From the NCBI RefSeq assembly GCF_030052815.1, contig NC_079502.1, positions 1,054,001-1,118,000 of the forward strand: a DNA stretch of 64,000 nucleotides. The letters run 5' to 3'. This DNA comes from Hevea brasiliensis (taxonomy: Eukaryota; Streptophyta; Magnoliopsida; Malpighiales; Euphorbiaceae). Positions 22,748-35,059 of the stretch are shown one piece after another; position 1 is the stretch's first letter; each line of letters starts with the position of its first letter. The notes under the pieces were generated by a model. The model saw only the letters and a program-made list of their open reading frames with translations. It searched no databases and was not told the origin of the DNA. A program made the position numbers and the translations under genes.

Positions 22748-24431
22748 TTACGATTTATAATCTGATGTGCACAGAGAATTTCTAGATTTTTATTTCTCAA
22801 TTCATCACCTTTGATTCTGTTTTAAAGGTAAAAATTCTCATTTTTTGTTCAATAATGGGTGAATCTAATTTTATTTTCTTACATTGATCTGTTACAACTA
22901 TTATAGAAATTTTTTTTCCCTCTTTGATCATTGGTATTGAATTGGGTTGATTATAATTACTGTTGGACAATAATGATTGTTATTATATATATATTGCGTT
23001 CTTTAATGCTCTGCGTCCCATTCATAACATCGTCCCATTCATCCCATTCATCACGTCCCCACCGGAAATATATATATATATATATATATTAAAGTTATTT
23101 TTTTATTATTATTTGATATTTTTTTCTTTTATATTTTGAGTATGTAGGAGATTCGAATATTCAATCTGTCAGTTGAAATTGTCTCTCTTCCATTGAAAAT
23201 AACTATTGTCTTCGAGGTTATAGGTAAGTGGTAATTATAGTACATGGCACCGTTTTAGTCACTTTTAAATTTTCTTAGCATTAAATTTGTTATTAAATGA
23301 AATTTTAAATCTGTATTTTAACAATTATTTTACATATGATTTTCTAGAATTTTATTTTATTATTAAATTTTATTATGATTTTGATTAAATAATTGATTTT
23401 GTCAATTATCTTTACATTAGAGCCATTAGGATTCCGGGAATAGGCCTTTAGTGTCTTTATATTGATTGATATCTGACTATAAAATTTACTGATGTGTTAC
23501 ACTGAATTGATTTGAGATTGATTTGATCTTATTAACTCTCTAAAATTATTAAAATAAACTATTGGAATTGCACTACCAGTTATTATTTGTTATCTGAAAT
23601 TTTTTGTTGATTTTGATTGATTTGTACAAATTGATTTTCTGTTTTGAATTGTTACCTGTGCCCAATATCTATTTCTGTTATCTGACTCCACTGTGTAGAC
23701 TATCACGGTATTAGGTTGCATTGTTGAGTCATGCATCATTGCAGTTTATGGTTTGCATTAGTATCATATGTATTGATATCTGTGAAGAGGTGGAAGATAT
23801 CTAATATATGGCAGCGCGCTTACCATCTGGCCTTTGGTGATGTGGGGTATCATCACCTTGGTGAACTGTACTATAAAATTTTTATTGAATAAATTTCTTT
23901 TATAATATGTTTTATGAAATTATTTTATTAATGATTTTGACAGCATGAGCATGATTTTATTGAATAGAAAATTTATTGAGAAATTAATCAAGTGTCTGCA
24001 TGTTCCTATTTCGTTGTGTGCTATAATTATCATTCACTAAGTATTTAGCTCAAACCACGTTTTCTCTGCCTGTTATCTGTTTCAGATCAGTAGAATTCTG
24101 CAGCTCATCCAAATATTCAGTCCATTTTCTGGAGAGGGACAATCTTTGATTTGTTCTCGTGGTATGCCCGAATTCATGTTTTCTCGGGCTAATAATTAGT
24201 TTAGTTTATTGAACAGTTTAAGTTTTTATTTGAAATTTGTAGAGACTCCGCAGTTTACTTATGGGATATTTATGATGTTTATTCAGCATTTTGTTTATTT
24301 GGATTTTGTCTTTTTTTTTTTTGGATTAGTAAGTGACAATATATTCATTCAAGATGCTCTGATAAAGCTTACATAATTTAAGAATACTTAAATTATGCGC
24401 CGGTCACGGTTTAAAATTTTGGGTCGTGACA
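22368..24431 (+). repeat. 3' LTR of Gypsy element
   Basis: Begins TGTGGAAACT and ends GTGACA; homologous over its full length to 10426-12403. It is about 86 bp longer, mostly because of the GC-containing insert at 22994-23067 and differing TA repeat lengths (22701-22744). Confidence 0.93.
22994..23067. other. About 74-bp insert inside the 3' LTR TA microsatellite
   Basis: A non-AT stretch interrupts the TA repeat that is continuous in the 5' LTR. It is built from short reiterated pieces (CGTCCCATTCAT, CCCATTCATC, CACGTCCCC), which looks like repair filler or a slippage product rather than a known transposon. No inverted ends are evident. Confidence 0.7.
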
Positions 24432-24436
24432 AACAG
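24432..24436. repeat. Gypsy target-site duplication, right copy
   Basis: AACAG, pairing with 10421-10425. Confidence 0.92.
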
Positions 24437-25708
24437 GTAACCAAGTTAATATTTGGTCAGATGCCTGTCTTAGAGACCCAGATAATGGTTTTGTTACCAC
24501 TCAGCCTATGGGCGACTCTGGTGTGCAAGTTGTTGCTGATTTGATTTACCATGGGTCTTGGAATGTCTCTCTCATTAATTCTCTTCTTAATCAATGGGAT
24601 AGGGCCTTAATCCTCTCTATTCCTTTGTCATCTTCTCGGACCCTAGATTGGATTTGTTGGAAGTTGGAGTCGAAATGTATATTTACTGTTAGAAGTGCTT
24701 ACAACTCTCTTGTTTGGGATTCTAGATTAGGAGGTTCGAATGATTCTCGACTTTTGTGGAAAAAGCTTTGGAATATGTGTGTTCCTTCGAAGGTGAAGAA
24801 TTTCATATGGCGAGCTGCAACTAATGTGCTGCCATGTCTATCATCGCTTTTGGCCAAACATGTCCCAGTGACAGATATCTGCCCTTTGTGTCATGGTAAT
24901 TCTAAGACTATTTTTGCATATTCTTGTTTCTTGCCCTTTCTCTATGTCAGTTTGGATAGCCTCGCCATTGGGGTGGTTTAATCCTTCTGCTGATAATTTT
25001 TTTGGTTGGCTATCAAGCTTTTTAAACAGAAAGGGGGTTGTGGATATAGCCTTGGGTTTGTTTATTTGATGGTCTCTCTGGAAATTCAGGAATGATAAAG
25101 TCTGGAATGGTAAGCTCCTTATAGCGTATTAGGTTTGGCAGCGGGCAAATTTCGCTTTTCATGAGTGGTAGGCGGTTCAACCAAATGTCCTCCCTACTGC
25201 TTCTCAGTCTTTGATCAGGCGTTGGTCTAAGCCTTCTTGTGATTGGCTAAAGATTAATGTTGATGTTACCATGGCAATTCCAAATTTTCGTTTTGGTGTG
25301 GGATTCGTAGCACGGGATTGGAACGGTAGCTTCTTGGCAGCAAATAACGTGGTATTGCAAGGTAATTTAATGGCAAAGGAGGCTGAAGCTATTAGTATCA
25401 AAAAGGCACTCAGTTGGGTGCTTTCCAAGGGCTGGTTGCGAGTTATTATTAAATCTGATGCTTTATGAGTAATTCAGGCTCTCAAGGATCCCTTTTATCA
25501 GGATTCATCTTCTTTTGGCTTACTTATTTCGAATTGTAAGTCTCAATTGTCTGAGATTGATTCAATTATTTTTGCACGTGTTTACAAGTCTGCGAATGGT
25601 GTGACTCATAGGTTAGCTAGAGCGACCCATTCTGTGTTAGATATGGGTGAATGGATTGACCATCCACCAGATTTTATTGTTCAAGCTCTGTCTGAGGACT
25701 TTTTTTAA
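24437..25708 (+). pseudogene. LINE ORF, 3' part: zf-RVT and RNase H region
   Basis: Continues the LINE frame from 10425. 24508-24981 holds the zf-RVT region (FTVRSAYNSL, VPSKVKNFIWRA, CPLCHGNS). Frameshifts and stops follow until 25211. 25211-25708 is an RNase H (RVT_3 type) domain beginning KINVDVTMAI and including AKEAEAISIKKAL; one TGA (25466-25468) breaks it. The original stop is TAA at 25706-25708, then a short 3' UTR and an A-run. Confidence 0.88.
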
Positions 25709-25735
25709 TATTGTCCCTTTTATTTAAAAAAAAAG

Positions 25736-25749
25736 AATCTTATACTTTG
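25736..25749. repeat. LINE target-site duplication, right copy
   Basis: AATCTTATACTTTG, identical to 8580-8593. Confidence 0.9.
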
Positions 25750-26136
25750 CTCACTTTTATTTTTCATTTAAAAACTTTATATAATAATTAAAGAAATAAT
25801 TAAATTACTTAAATTATAATAAAATATTTTTTAATTTAATTAAATTATTTTTATCAAAAACAAATAACAAAATGAATTTAAAAATTTATAATAATAATTA
25901 TTATATTTAATAGAGATAAAAAAAATTGAAAAAATTAATTAATATTTTTTAATATAATTAAAATGATAAATAAAATAACTCTAAGTGGACGGACGAGGTA
26001 TTTTTTAATAGAATTTTATTAACAATTAATAGCAATGATTTTCTTTTAAAAAAATAAATTTAAGATGGATTGGTTTTAATTGAGCACGAGCAGTCGCACC
26101 TATGTTGTTGAAACCTGAAAGAAAAAAGAGACAGAT
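25750..26136. other. AT-rich intergenic and ULP gene promoter/5' UTR
   Basis: Very AT-rich to about 26050, then a more mixed leader before the ATG at 26137. No other coding signal. Confidence 0.55.
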
Positions 26137-27883
26137 ATGGGAAAGAGACAAAGGCCTGGAACTAGTAGTGGGATTATCACCATTGATCTCGACTCTCCAG
26201 CTTCAGGTGAACACATTCTCACTCATCTTTTTCTTTTTCTTTTCTGGGTTCTGAGGCAAAGCGTTGATTACTAATGTTTTATTAGATGTGTGTTGAGCTT
26301 GTGCTATTTCGGATTGAATTTGCACTTTCATTCTTCTTGGTAACGCAAAAACCTAACTTGAGAGTGAAACCAGTGGAAAATAGCGAACCCATTGAGAACT
26401 CCCTATGTTTTTAAGTAATTGTGGATCTGAATTGAGCCATTGAGTTTTTTGTATACTATTTTCATTGTAAGATTTTGTCATTCCAACATCAAGTGATCTT
26501 ATGGTTTCTAAAGTTCAATTTAACTATGCTAACTGAAAGCAAGAGTTATAGAGATATAATACACGCACAATTAACTTTACACTTCACCTTTTACCATCAA
26601 AGTGATAAAATCTGTTGAAAATTGGAAGCGAAACGTTGTTCTGTAGATGATTTTGCTATGCTCTTGCAGAGGATTTTGAAAATCATCCTTCTAAACAGTA
26701 TGCTAGAAGTAGGAGGATTGCCAAAAAACAGGGTGAAGAGACGAAATGCTCTACAATAGTATCTTCTTGTTCTGTAGAAACCTTTCCTCATGGTCACAAG
26801 TCAAAGAAGAGATTGAAGGGTAAGGATGCTATCTCTGAATCGAAGAAAAAGCTGGACACTCGAGCATTTGACATCCACTTTAAGTAAGTCTGTCTTCTAC
26901 AATCTACTGAGCTAGGTTTATTTCCTCTTTTTCTAATAGTTGTTGACTGTGTTATCAAATCTCTTTGACATGTGTAGAAATTTGTGGAGGAACTTCTCAG
27001 AAGATAAGAGGATGCCCTTTACATACTTTGACAGCCTATGGTTTGCTGCATACATGACTTCATCATCCAAAGAATGTATGCTGACTTGGATAAAGGAAAA
27101 GCACATATTTTCGAAGCCATATGTTCTTGTTCCTATTGTTTACTGGTATTTTCTTTTCCCATTTGCTTGACGGTTTGGTTTCTTTCTTCATGCTATTTTA
27201 TAATAGTTTAGTGTTTGAAATGTCTTCCATTTAGGAGACACTGGAGCCTCTTGATCTTCTGCAACTTGGGTGAAAGTTTGCAATCAGAAAGTAGTCCTCC
27301 ATGTATGTTGTTGCTGGATTCACTTCAGATGGCAGGCCCTAGACGGCTTGAACCAGCAATAAGAAAGTATGCTTTTCTTCTGCACAAATAGTGTTGTTAG
27401 TTTCAATATTATTGCCAAATTGAGTATCTAAAAGCATTGCCGATGTCCAGGTTTCTATTCGACATTTACAAATCAGGGGGCAGGCCTGAAAGTAGGGAGT
27501 CAATTTTGCAAATTCCATTATTGGTGCCTAAGGTGTTGACAATTTGAGATCTCAGAGACTTTCAAGATCTAGGCCTAGCCCCTTCGATGTTTACTTACCA
27601 GTGCTTTTATGAATTCATTTCAGGTGCCACAACAGAGAAATAGTGAAGAGTGTGGTAATTATGTTCTCTACTTCATAAGTTTGTTTATGGAACAAGCTCC
27701 TGAGAACTTTCGCATGAAGGATTACCCTTCCTTTGTAAGCTTTTCCTCTTGCTTTTTATGAAGTGTGGACCATATATTTTTGTATTGAGTGCTACTATGT
27801 TTAAACTGCAGATGACAGATGAATGGTTCAATCTTGAAGGCTTGAAGAACTTTTGCGAGCAACTCAAACCCCTTGAAAAGTGA
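26137..27883 (+). CDS. ULP1/C48 cysteine protease (SUMO protease), FUG1-like, seven exons
   Basis: Exons 26137-26206, 26670-26883, 26978-27145, 27235-27366, 27451-27532, 27624-27734 and 27812-27883 join through GT..AG introns into 282 residues without a stop. The C48 catalytic triad is complete: His153 in HWSLLIFCN, Asp179 in LLLDSL, and Cys232 in the QQRNSEECGNY block with Gln226 as oxyanion residue. Residues 30-90 are Lys/Arg-rich and disordered-looking, a possible nuclear-localisation region. ULP1 proteases remove SUMO from targets or mature the SUMO precursor. The short length and layout resemble the compact plant class around Arabidopsis FUG1 rather than ESD4 or the long ULP2 types; that class assignment is an inference. 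It is followed by the phosphatase gene on the same strand about 1 kb away; no functional link is implied. Confidence 0.9.
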
Positions 27884-28846
27884 TTTTCTTGCGTTCCTAA
27901 GAATCAAATGATATAACTTTATTATTCATGATGGGAGGATTTGATATTGTTGTAGTTATACTTACATGTGGGGGTATAGTTAGAAAAAGATTAGTCTTAT
28001 TCAGGTCCCCTAACTATTTACTCTATACTAGTAATTATGGTTTTTTTGTATAAAATTATCATGAAGATGAAAATAGAAGAAATGGAAGTTGATTGTGCTG
28101 ATTGTGAGGTGCAGTTGGGATTTTCTGATTGTAGGTACTGGAAAAGTTGTTAGCTTAGTAGATTTTCAGTTCATGACATGGTTCATGGTTCAGTCTTCAG
28201 TATAAATTACCTGCTGGGTAAGGCTTCTTCGGACCAAAATGATACTTGTTGTACAAAATTACCAAACTGAAAAGCCTGGTGTTTCATCCCTATGCGATAA
28301 TGACATGTTGTTGGCTAATTGAGAGCGCACTTCTGCAACTTCTAGACACTCAATTGGGCAGGCTTGTTGAATGCCCCTACCCACAACTTTAATATATTGG
28401 ATTTCCTCTTGGTGTTGCAAAAAATGGCGAGAGTTGCCTTGCGCAGAACCATTTCAATATATGCGAGTTTTATTAATTGGAAGTTTGGAACCCACTTGCC
28501 TGATTCAATTGTTAAAGGTAGACGTGACCACTGGTGCAGTATCGGATTGAAATTGTCAGTTTCAATTTCGATTTGATTTTGGTTTAATTTTGATTGATCG
28601 ATTTTGATCCAATTCAATAATATGAGAAATAATAAAGAAAAGGAAAAGGGAGCTTATTCAGTGTGCACTCATTGACAATCGTTTGATCAAGTTTGATCTG
28701 ATGGTTGTATTTGATTGGACTCGAGCGCATGGCGTGTGCGTTATCCAGAGCCATAACGGCCACAAACCACCGCTTCGGAAACCACGCCATAAAAAAAAAT
28801 TAAAGAAAAAAAAAAAAGAAAATTCACAACCAACAGAGAGAGAGAG
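27884..28846. other. Intergenic between protease and phosphatase genes
   Basis: It probably contains the 3' UTR of the ULP-type gene (no clear poly-A signal picked) and the promoter and 5' UTR of the phosphatase. 28530-28620 has a 'ttttgattgatcgattttgatc'-like repetitive run typical of plant repeats. Open frames at 28342-28617 are not supported. Confidence 0.5.
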
Positions 28847-31800
28847 ATGCTAGGCAGAACAGCAGTAGCCTCTTCCTCTGTTTCAGTGCCTGCTGTTTCT
28901 CCTACAATCCCCAAATTCTTGGGCCTTAAAACGCTCTCTTACAATTCTTTTTCTACACCAAACACCAAATGGAACTACAATTTTAAGTTTAGTAGAAAGA
29001 ATATTGCTGCTTCAAAAATGGAGACCAGAGCATCAGCTCAGCCTTTGAAGAATGCTGATGAGCTCATTGACTCTGTCGAGACCTTCATCTTTGATTGTGA
29101 TGGTCAGAATCCTTTTTTTCCTAATCCTTGTTATTTTTTGTTTCATGGGTCATCGATGAGTGGATGAATTTTCTGCAGGAGTTATTTGGAAAGGTGATAA
29201 ATTGATAGATGGAGTCCCTCAGACTCTTGATATGCTTCGTTCAAGGGTTTGTTTGCTTTGGTTTTTCTTTGTTTAGTTTTAATTTACTTTTGTTCAGATG
29301 AAGGTCAGAAGATGGGATCCCAAAAAGGAAAATTACTTGTTCATTGATAAAATTTTCAAATGTTTCACTTTTCTCTGTGCAGGGCAAGCGATTAGTTTTT
29401 GTTACCAACAACTCCACAAAGTCTAGGAAACAATATGGTAAGAAGTTTGAGACACTTGGTCTGAACATCAGTGAGGTTAGTTCTAAGTGATCCCTCTTTT
29501 TCTCACCTGGTGTTTGTATTTTTAGAGCCGTTTGGTTTAAAAGTTGAATGCAGCTGCTGATCTGATAATAGCTTATCTATGTCAATAAGTGTTTGGTAAA
29601 ACTATATTTAGCTGTTGCTATTGATATGTGAAATGACTAATAAGGGCATATATCATATAATTTATTTTATTATTTAAATAAATATAAAATTATAAATTTA
29701 TTATATTATTTATTTATTTTATTATTAAATTAAATATATAATTATTAAATTAATATATTATATCATTTATTATATTATTAAAATAAATATATAATTATTA
29801 ATCTATCGTATAATATCATTTATTTTATTATTAAAATTAGAAAATAATTATTTAAAAAAATTAAATAACTTTAAAAATATAGGTAAAATAATAAAGTAAT
29901 TATTATTGTTAATAAAAAAATTTATAATTAATTTTAAGTATTTAGATATAAATAAATATTTTATATTTTATGTTATTAATAAAAAAAAATATTTTAACAA
30001 AATTGAAATATGAGTTAATTAAAATATTAAAATTGTAAATAAAAAAGATAAAAGTATTAATAATATTAATTTTCAAGTTAAATAAAAAAGGATAATATGG
30101 TCAAAATAAAAAATAAAATCAAATCGGCTATTAGCTGATGAGAAAGAGAAACAGCTTTAAAAATAGAGCCAATACAATTAGTTGCCCATCAGCTATCAGC
30201 TTTATTTTTTTAAGCTTGTCAATCACACTAGTTCACCTGTCTATCAGTTATCAGCTACACTCAAAGGTAAAACAAACACTTCTTTAATAGCTTTATAAGT
30301 TGGTGTCTTTTAATGGGATCTTTAACTGCATTCAAACTGTTTTAGGAGGAAATTTTTGCATCATCTTTTGCAGCTGCTGCATACTTGAAGTCCGTTAATT
30401 TTCCAAAAGAAAAAAAGGTATGCAGCCTTTTTACACTCACCTATATTTGCCTTTGCACTAAGCTGCGTATCGTGTTTGTCATGATTGTGAGATGTAGCTT
30501 ATTAAGGGCTGATAATTGGGTATGATTTTAGGTTTATGTGATAGGTGAGGATGGCATCTTGAAGGAGCTTGAACTTGCTGGATTTCAATACCTTGGTGGA
30601 CCTGTATGTATGCGTTCCAATTTCCATTAAAATTGCTAAATTTCACCTCATATCAGATTTTGCCAAGAGTATTGCCAAATTTTGTACCATTTGTTAGCCT
30701 GTTGAGGAATAGACCTTTTTTTTAATGTGTGTTCTTAGATTTGTGCAGGAAGACGGTGGGAAGAAGATAGAACTGAAGCCTGGGTTTCTAATGGAGCATG
30801 ATAAGGATGTAAGACTTCTTTGCTCTCTTGCCTTTCTTTATAGCCTTTCTGGTTGGATTTTTCTTAAGGCTTTTTTCCAAAACTTGAAAAACCGACTTGG
30901 TTTCTGCATTCTTTTTCTGCAACTGGAAATTGAAGGAGCAAAATGTAGTTTCTTTTTATCTAAAATTTGGGTATACTAAAGAGGTTTCTCCACTGCTATT
31001 TAGGTTGGAGCAGTTGTGGTTGGATTTGATCGATATTTCAACTACTACAAAGTCCAGTAAGTTGACCAATCTGTTATTGCACATGTATGTTCTTAGAAAC
31101 ACAAACATTGTGCAGAAAACTTGCACAAAAATAAAGAGTATTTGCCTTTTCTATTTGAGAGTGTACTTTATTTATATATCTTGTTTATTTTTGTTTCATC
31201 TGCTAAGAAGTTAGACCACACTTTGGTGATCATCTATTCTTTTTTGTGCATGAAAGGTATGGAACACTCTGTGTAAGGGAAAACACAGGGTGCCTCTTCA
31301 TTGCCACCAATCGTGATGCTGTCACTCATCTCACAGATGCTCAGGAATGGGCAGGTTCTCATCCATCCTGCCTATATTGCCTTTCATGTTTCATAGCCTT
31401 TTCTTCTTCTCATATGAAGATTATTTTGAATCTTTGAATGAAGAGATAGAGCTAGTACAAGCATTTTGATGAATAATGCCTACACAATGAGATAGTTCTT
31501 ATATATCATTTTTCACAACTTCTTTGTCACAATTTCAAGTGAATAAGTATCGTGGCATTAGAGGACGCATGGGGCCTTGCCTTTAAGGAGTTTCATATCA
31601 GTGGCACTAGGGAACAATGAATTTGAAATGATGAAATGACAATGCATTATAGACTGAAATGTGATATACATGATTAGATGAGGAAATATTGAGAATATGA
31701 ACTGGTTTTACAATTGCCAAAATTGGTCGACTATCAAGAAGTTACCATTTTTGGGATTATAGTTGAAACCAAACCTAAGCAGCATTAGACCATTAATCAT

Positions 31801-32809
31801 GAAAATTTGAGAACATACATCATGAAACTCCTCCTTTCCTCTTTTTCAGCAGAACTGTGACTCTTTCTGATCGAGTTCACTTTTATGATTGTTCATTTTC
31901 TTTGCAAATTCTTCCTCAATTGGCTATAATGCATGCTTAAATTTCAGGTGGTGGTTCCATGGTTGGTGCAATTGCTGGATCAACTCAGCGTGAACCACTG
32001 GTTGTTGGAAAGCCATCAACTTTTATGATGGATTACTTGGCAAACAAGTATGACCTCAAAATGCTTAAATGCTTGCATATTTTATATTTTATCTTTTATC
32101 TTCTCTACTACCTTAAGCTTGAGCAGATTCAGTAGACCTGATGTGCAGTTTATACATTATACACTGTTTTTATACCTAGCCAGTCTTGAAATCTGTCACA
32201 AAATATATAATTTTGACTCAATCAAATGTTTGTGTTATTTACTTGGTCATGGTCAATTGGCTATTTTTACCATTGGTAAGGTCGAACCTTTAGAGTTCAT
32301 ACTTAACCTTTGAATGTGATATGACTATAACAACACAATGTTTGATGTCTCAGTAATTCAGTTAATGTCATGTCGAATGAAACCATGCATACTGATGTGA
32401 CGAAATCTAAAGCACTTTCAGCATTTTGAGAAAGACAATCCAATGGAAAATAGTTGTTCCATTTAATTGGGTAATTGATCCCTCTTACCATTTTCATGGA
32501 TTTGATCAATTACAGATTCAGGATTCTCAAGTCACAGATATGCATGGTTGGGGACAGATTAGATACTGATATTCTGTTTGGGCAAAATGGTGGTTGCAAA
32601 ACTCTCCTTGTTCTCTCAGGTAGGTAGTCACCACTTAACATGTTGCTCTTAAACTTCAACTGGTGCATCATTTTTCCTAATGGAGGTTTTCCTTTTGGAT
32701 AGGCGTGACTTCATTATCAATGCTTCAAAGCCCCGGTAACTCCATCCAACCAGATTTCTACACAAACAAAATTTCTGATTTTCTCTCTCTGAAAGCAGCA
32801 ACTGTATGA
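28847..32809 (+). CDS. PGLP1: Phosphoglycolate phosphatase 1, chloroplastic, eleven exons
   Basis: Exons 28847-29102, 29179-29246, 29383-29475, 30346-30417, 30532-30603, 30749-30808, 31004-31056, 31257-31354, 31948-32047, 32516-32619 and 32703-32809 join into 360 residues through GT..AG introns. It dephosphorylates 2-phosphoglycolate to glycolate, the first step of photorespiration, in the chloroplast stroma. The first ~55-60 residues are Ser/Thr/Ala/Lys-rich and nearly free of acidic residues, a typical transit peptide. HAD motifs are intact: FDCDG with nucleophile Asp83 and Asp85 (split by intron 1), VTNNST (113-120 region), Lys279 in GKPS, and GDRLDTD (303-309) for Mg binding. Length and order fit plant PGLP1/p-nitrophenylphosphatase-type HAD enzymes. 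Intron 3 carries a MITE-like insert. The start is the first ATG after a GA-repeat leader. Confidence 0.95.
29527..30285. mobile_element. MITE-like insertion in PGLP1 intron 3
   Basis: The left edge (CCGTTTGGTTTAAAAGTTGAATG..CAGCTG) and the reverse complement of the right edge (GTGTTTGTTTTACCTTTGAGTG..TAGCTG) align over roughly 45 bases as imperfect terminal inverted repeats. The interior is extremely AT-rich with no coding sequence. A clear target duplication was not found, so the exact ends and the superfamily (hAT-like?) are uncertain. Confidence 0.6.
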
Positions 32810-35010
32810 GCATGTATAAACCTTGTACACTGTCATTTTGCCAATTATAATTGCAGATATACATCTCTGTGGTAATTCTCCCGAGATTAGAAATAAAGGA
32901 TATCAAATTTTGTTTTAGCCAGCAAGATGCAGTTTTTGGTCTGCTCTTCTTTATTCAGTTCCCCTATTTCTACGTGAAGCTTATCATCAAGTTCCAAGCT
33001 TATATGATTTTTTGGTAGCTGTATTCCATTTTCAAAGCAGCCCAATAGATTTAAGAGCATCTGTTTAAAATAGTTTTGTGCGCTGTCCTAAAAAGGCAGA
33101 TATAATGCTTGTGTCCCTGTACATTATCACAACCATGATGCTGTTATCTGTGCCTTTGGAGTGTCTTGTCACCTCCCAGTACCAAATGGCATTACTTCCT
33201 GCATGTATTAGCTTCATAATTGTTTCTGAAGTCTATTTTGATCCTTTTCCCGTACCTATTTCATGAAAATTGAAGATGTTCCATGCAAAAATTAGGGAAG
33301 AAGTTTGAACTGATTAAAGGTGAAGCCTAATGGTTTATGAACATTCTAACTCCTTTGAGGCGCAGGGAATGTGTGTGCTACTAATCTGACAGACTTCTTG
33401 AAATTGTTCTGTGTTGTCTCACTCTTGATGAGAATTTTGGGGTGGTGGCACAGCAGACAGCACTGATGTTGGAAATCAAATGCTAATATATTTTTTAGCG
33501 CAACCAACATTTGGTATAGTGTCTTTTCACAGGGAGAGGTTAAAAACCCAGGAACGGTTTAGCTTGTATGCAAAAGGTTAACTATTGGAGCAAACTGAAA
33601 GATACAAAGTCAATGATGAAATGAATTGATTTCCACTACAAATCAGTTCATGGGAGCTGGATTAAATTAGTCATTTAGCCTCATCGCTGCCTTCTTTTTT
33701 TCCATTTGACTCTGACTCAAGCTCAAACTCGAGCTTCACAGCGCCGCCAAAGTTAATGGGTTCCTTGCTTTCATTTTGGATGGTGAAAAACGTTAACTAT
33801 AAGATCAATTTCAAACTTGTTTCTATTACAGCAATATATCTGAATCTATTTGGCTTCTTGAGTCCATGTGCTTGTATGTTTTTTAATTCTAAGAACATCT
33901 AGCTAGTAGCAATAACATACCAATTTCCATTTTTCCCTCGAGTTTCAAAACCAAATCACCTGCATACCTGGAACCAGATATAAATGAGCTATAATTAGAT
34001 TATTGATGAGTAGTTGTCCATTATTAACCAACAAATCCTTGGTAAGCTTGTGTGCCATAGGTGACAACGTTCCTTGGAGAACGTTAAAATAGATCAAGAA
34101 GACATTTATGACGGACACAGGTTTCATCATGTGTAGAAATGGAAGAGAAGTGGTGGTAGTATGAGGGTTACTGGTTTTGGTTGGCAGTGGCGCAATGGCA
34201 GAGGTTGCCAGAATTTGACCAGAAAACGCAAGAAATTACAGTTCATTTTCTGTTTGGTTGGTCAGAAAAAGCTAGAAAAGAAAACAGAAAAAGTCGAAGG
34301 CTTTGACTTCGTTGCTGGATATTACGTTCTTGCAGACGTGATTTTCACCAAATGGAAGCTTGGACTGTGGTCTTGCTTATAAATATTGCCTTGCTTTATG
34401 TTGGAGAGAAAAGTTGGGAAGACTTGGGATTGCTTGTGGAATCCCATATCTCAACCAGGACTCCAGGTTACAATCATCCATTGGGGTTTGTCTTCTTTTG
34501 GTTTCAATAGAAACTTCCTGGCCTTGTTAACTCCTTAACTGTAAAACTTCTTCTGACAATTGATTTCATATTTGCTGAAGCTATATATGGAAAAAACCCA
34601 CGAAGGCAAAGAGCATTGGAATCATACATTTGCCATGATGTCTTGGAACAAGAAGATGCAATGGACAGACCAGTGAAATCGCTCATCCTTGTCCAAAACA
34701 ACCTGCTTGCTTTCATTTCCACAGCTTACCGAAATTTCTATCTAGCTTTGGATTGTAGAAGCAGCCCTGTTGTTCTGATTATTGAAACACTGAATTTCCA
34801 TCACAAATGCCTTTCTTTTGTTCCTTGAAAATCTCAGAATAGTCGAAATTTCAAGAAATTTGTTTGAAATGGATGTGTGTTGATGAGACCCGATTTTGGC
34901 AATCTAATGCCGGTGTATTCCTTAGGCCAACCAACCTTTGGTAGAGGGACTTTTCAAAGGGAGAGATTAAAAAAGCAGATACTGATTGAACGATTAAGTG
35001 GGTTGATTTG

Positions 35011-35013
<3 letters not shown>

Positions 35014-35056
<43 letters not shown>
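35014..35056. repeat. (TA)n microsatellite
   Basis: A continuous TA tract inside the dispersed repeat region upstream of the transporter. Confidence 0.95.

Positions 35057-35059
<3 letters not shown>

Larger units (their letters stand above)
10426..24431 (+). mobile_element. Ty3/Gypsy LTR retrotransposon, Tekay/Del-like, interrupted
   Basis: A 14,006-bp insertion inside the LINE with TG..CA LTRs (1,978 and 2,064 bp), a 5-bp duplication, an initiator-Met-tRNA primer site and a purine-rich tract before the 3' LTR. Without the 6.3-kb element nested in it, it is about 7.7 kb. Its pol order (protease, RT, RNase H, integrase, then a degenerate chromodomain-like tail at about 22190-22310) and long LTRs suit the Tekay/Del lineage. 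Most of gag is deleted and pol carries several stops, so it cannot move on its own. Confidence 0.93.
8594..25735 (+). mobile_element. 5'-truncated L1-type LINE, split by a Gypsy element
   Basis: A non-LTR retrotransposon, outermost layer of the nest. It is flanked by a perfect 14-bp duplication and ends in a run of nine A (25725-25733). Without the Gypsy insertion and its extra 5 bp it is about 3.1 kb. It lacks the endonuclease region and starts in the linker before the reverse transcriptase. Order: linker, reverse transcriptase, Cys-rich zf-RVT region, RNase H. This is the plant L1 layout often annotated as 'putative ribonuclease H protein'. Confidence 0.9.

Noticed and set aside
34161..34828. 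Possible small gene between PGLP1 and the transporter
   Set aside because: Frames on both strands are short, without domain or introns that extend them.
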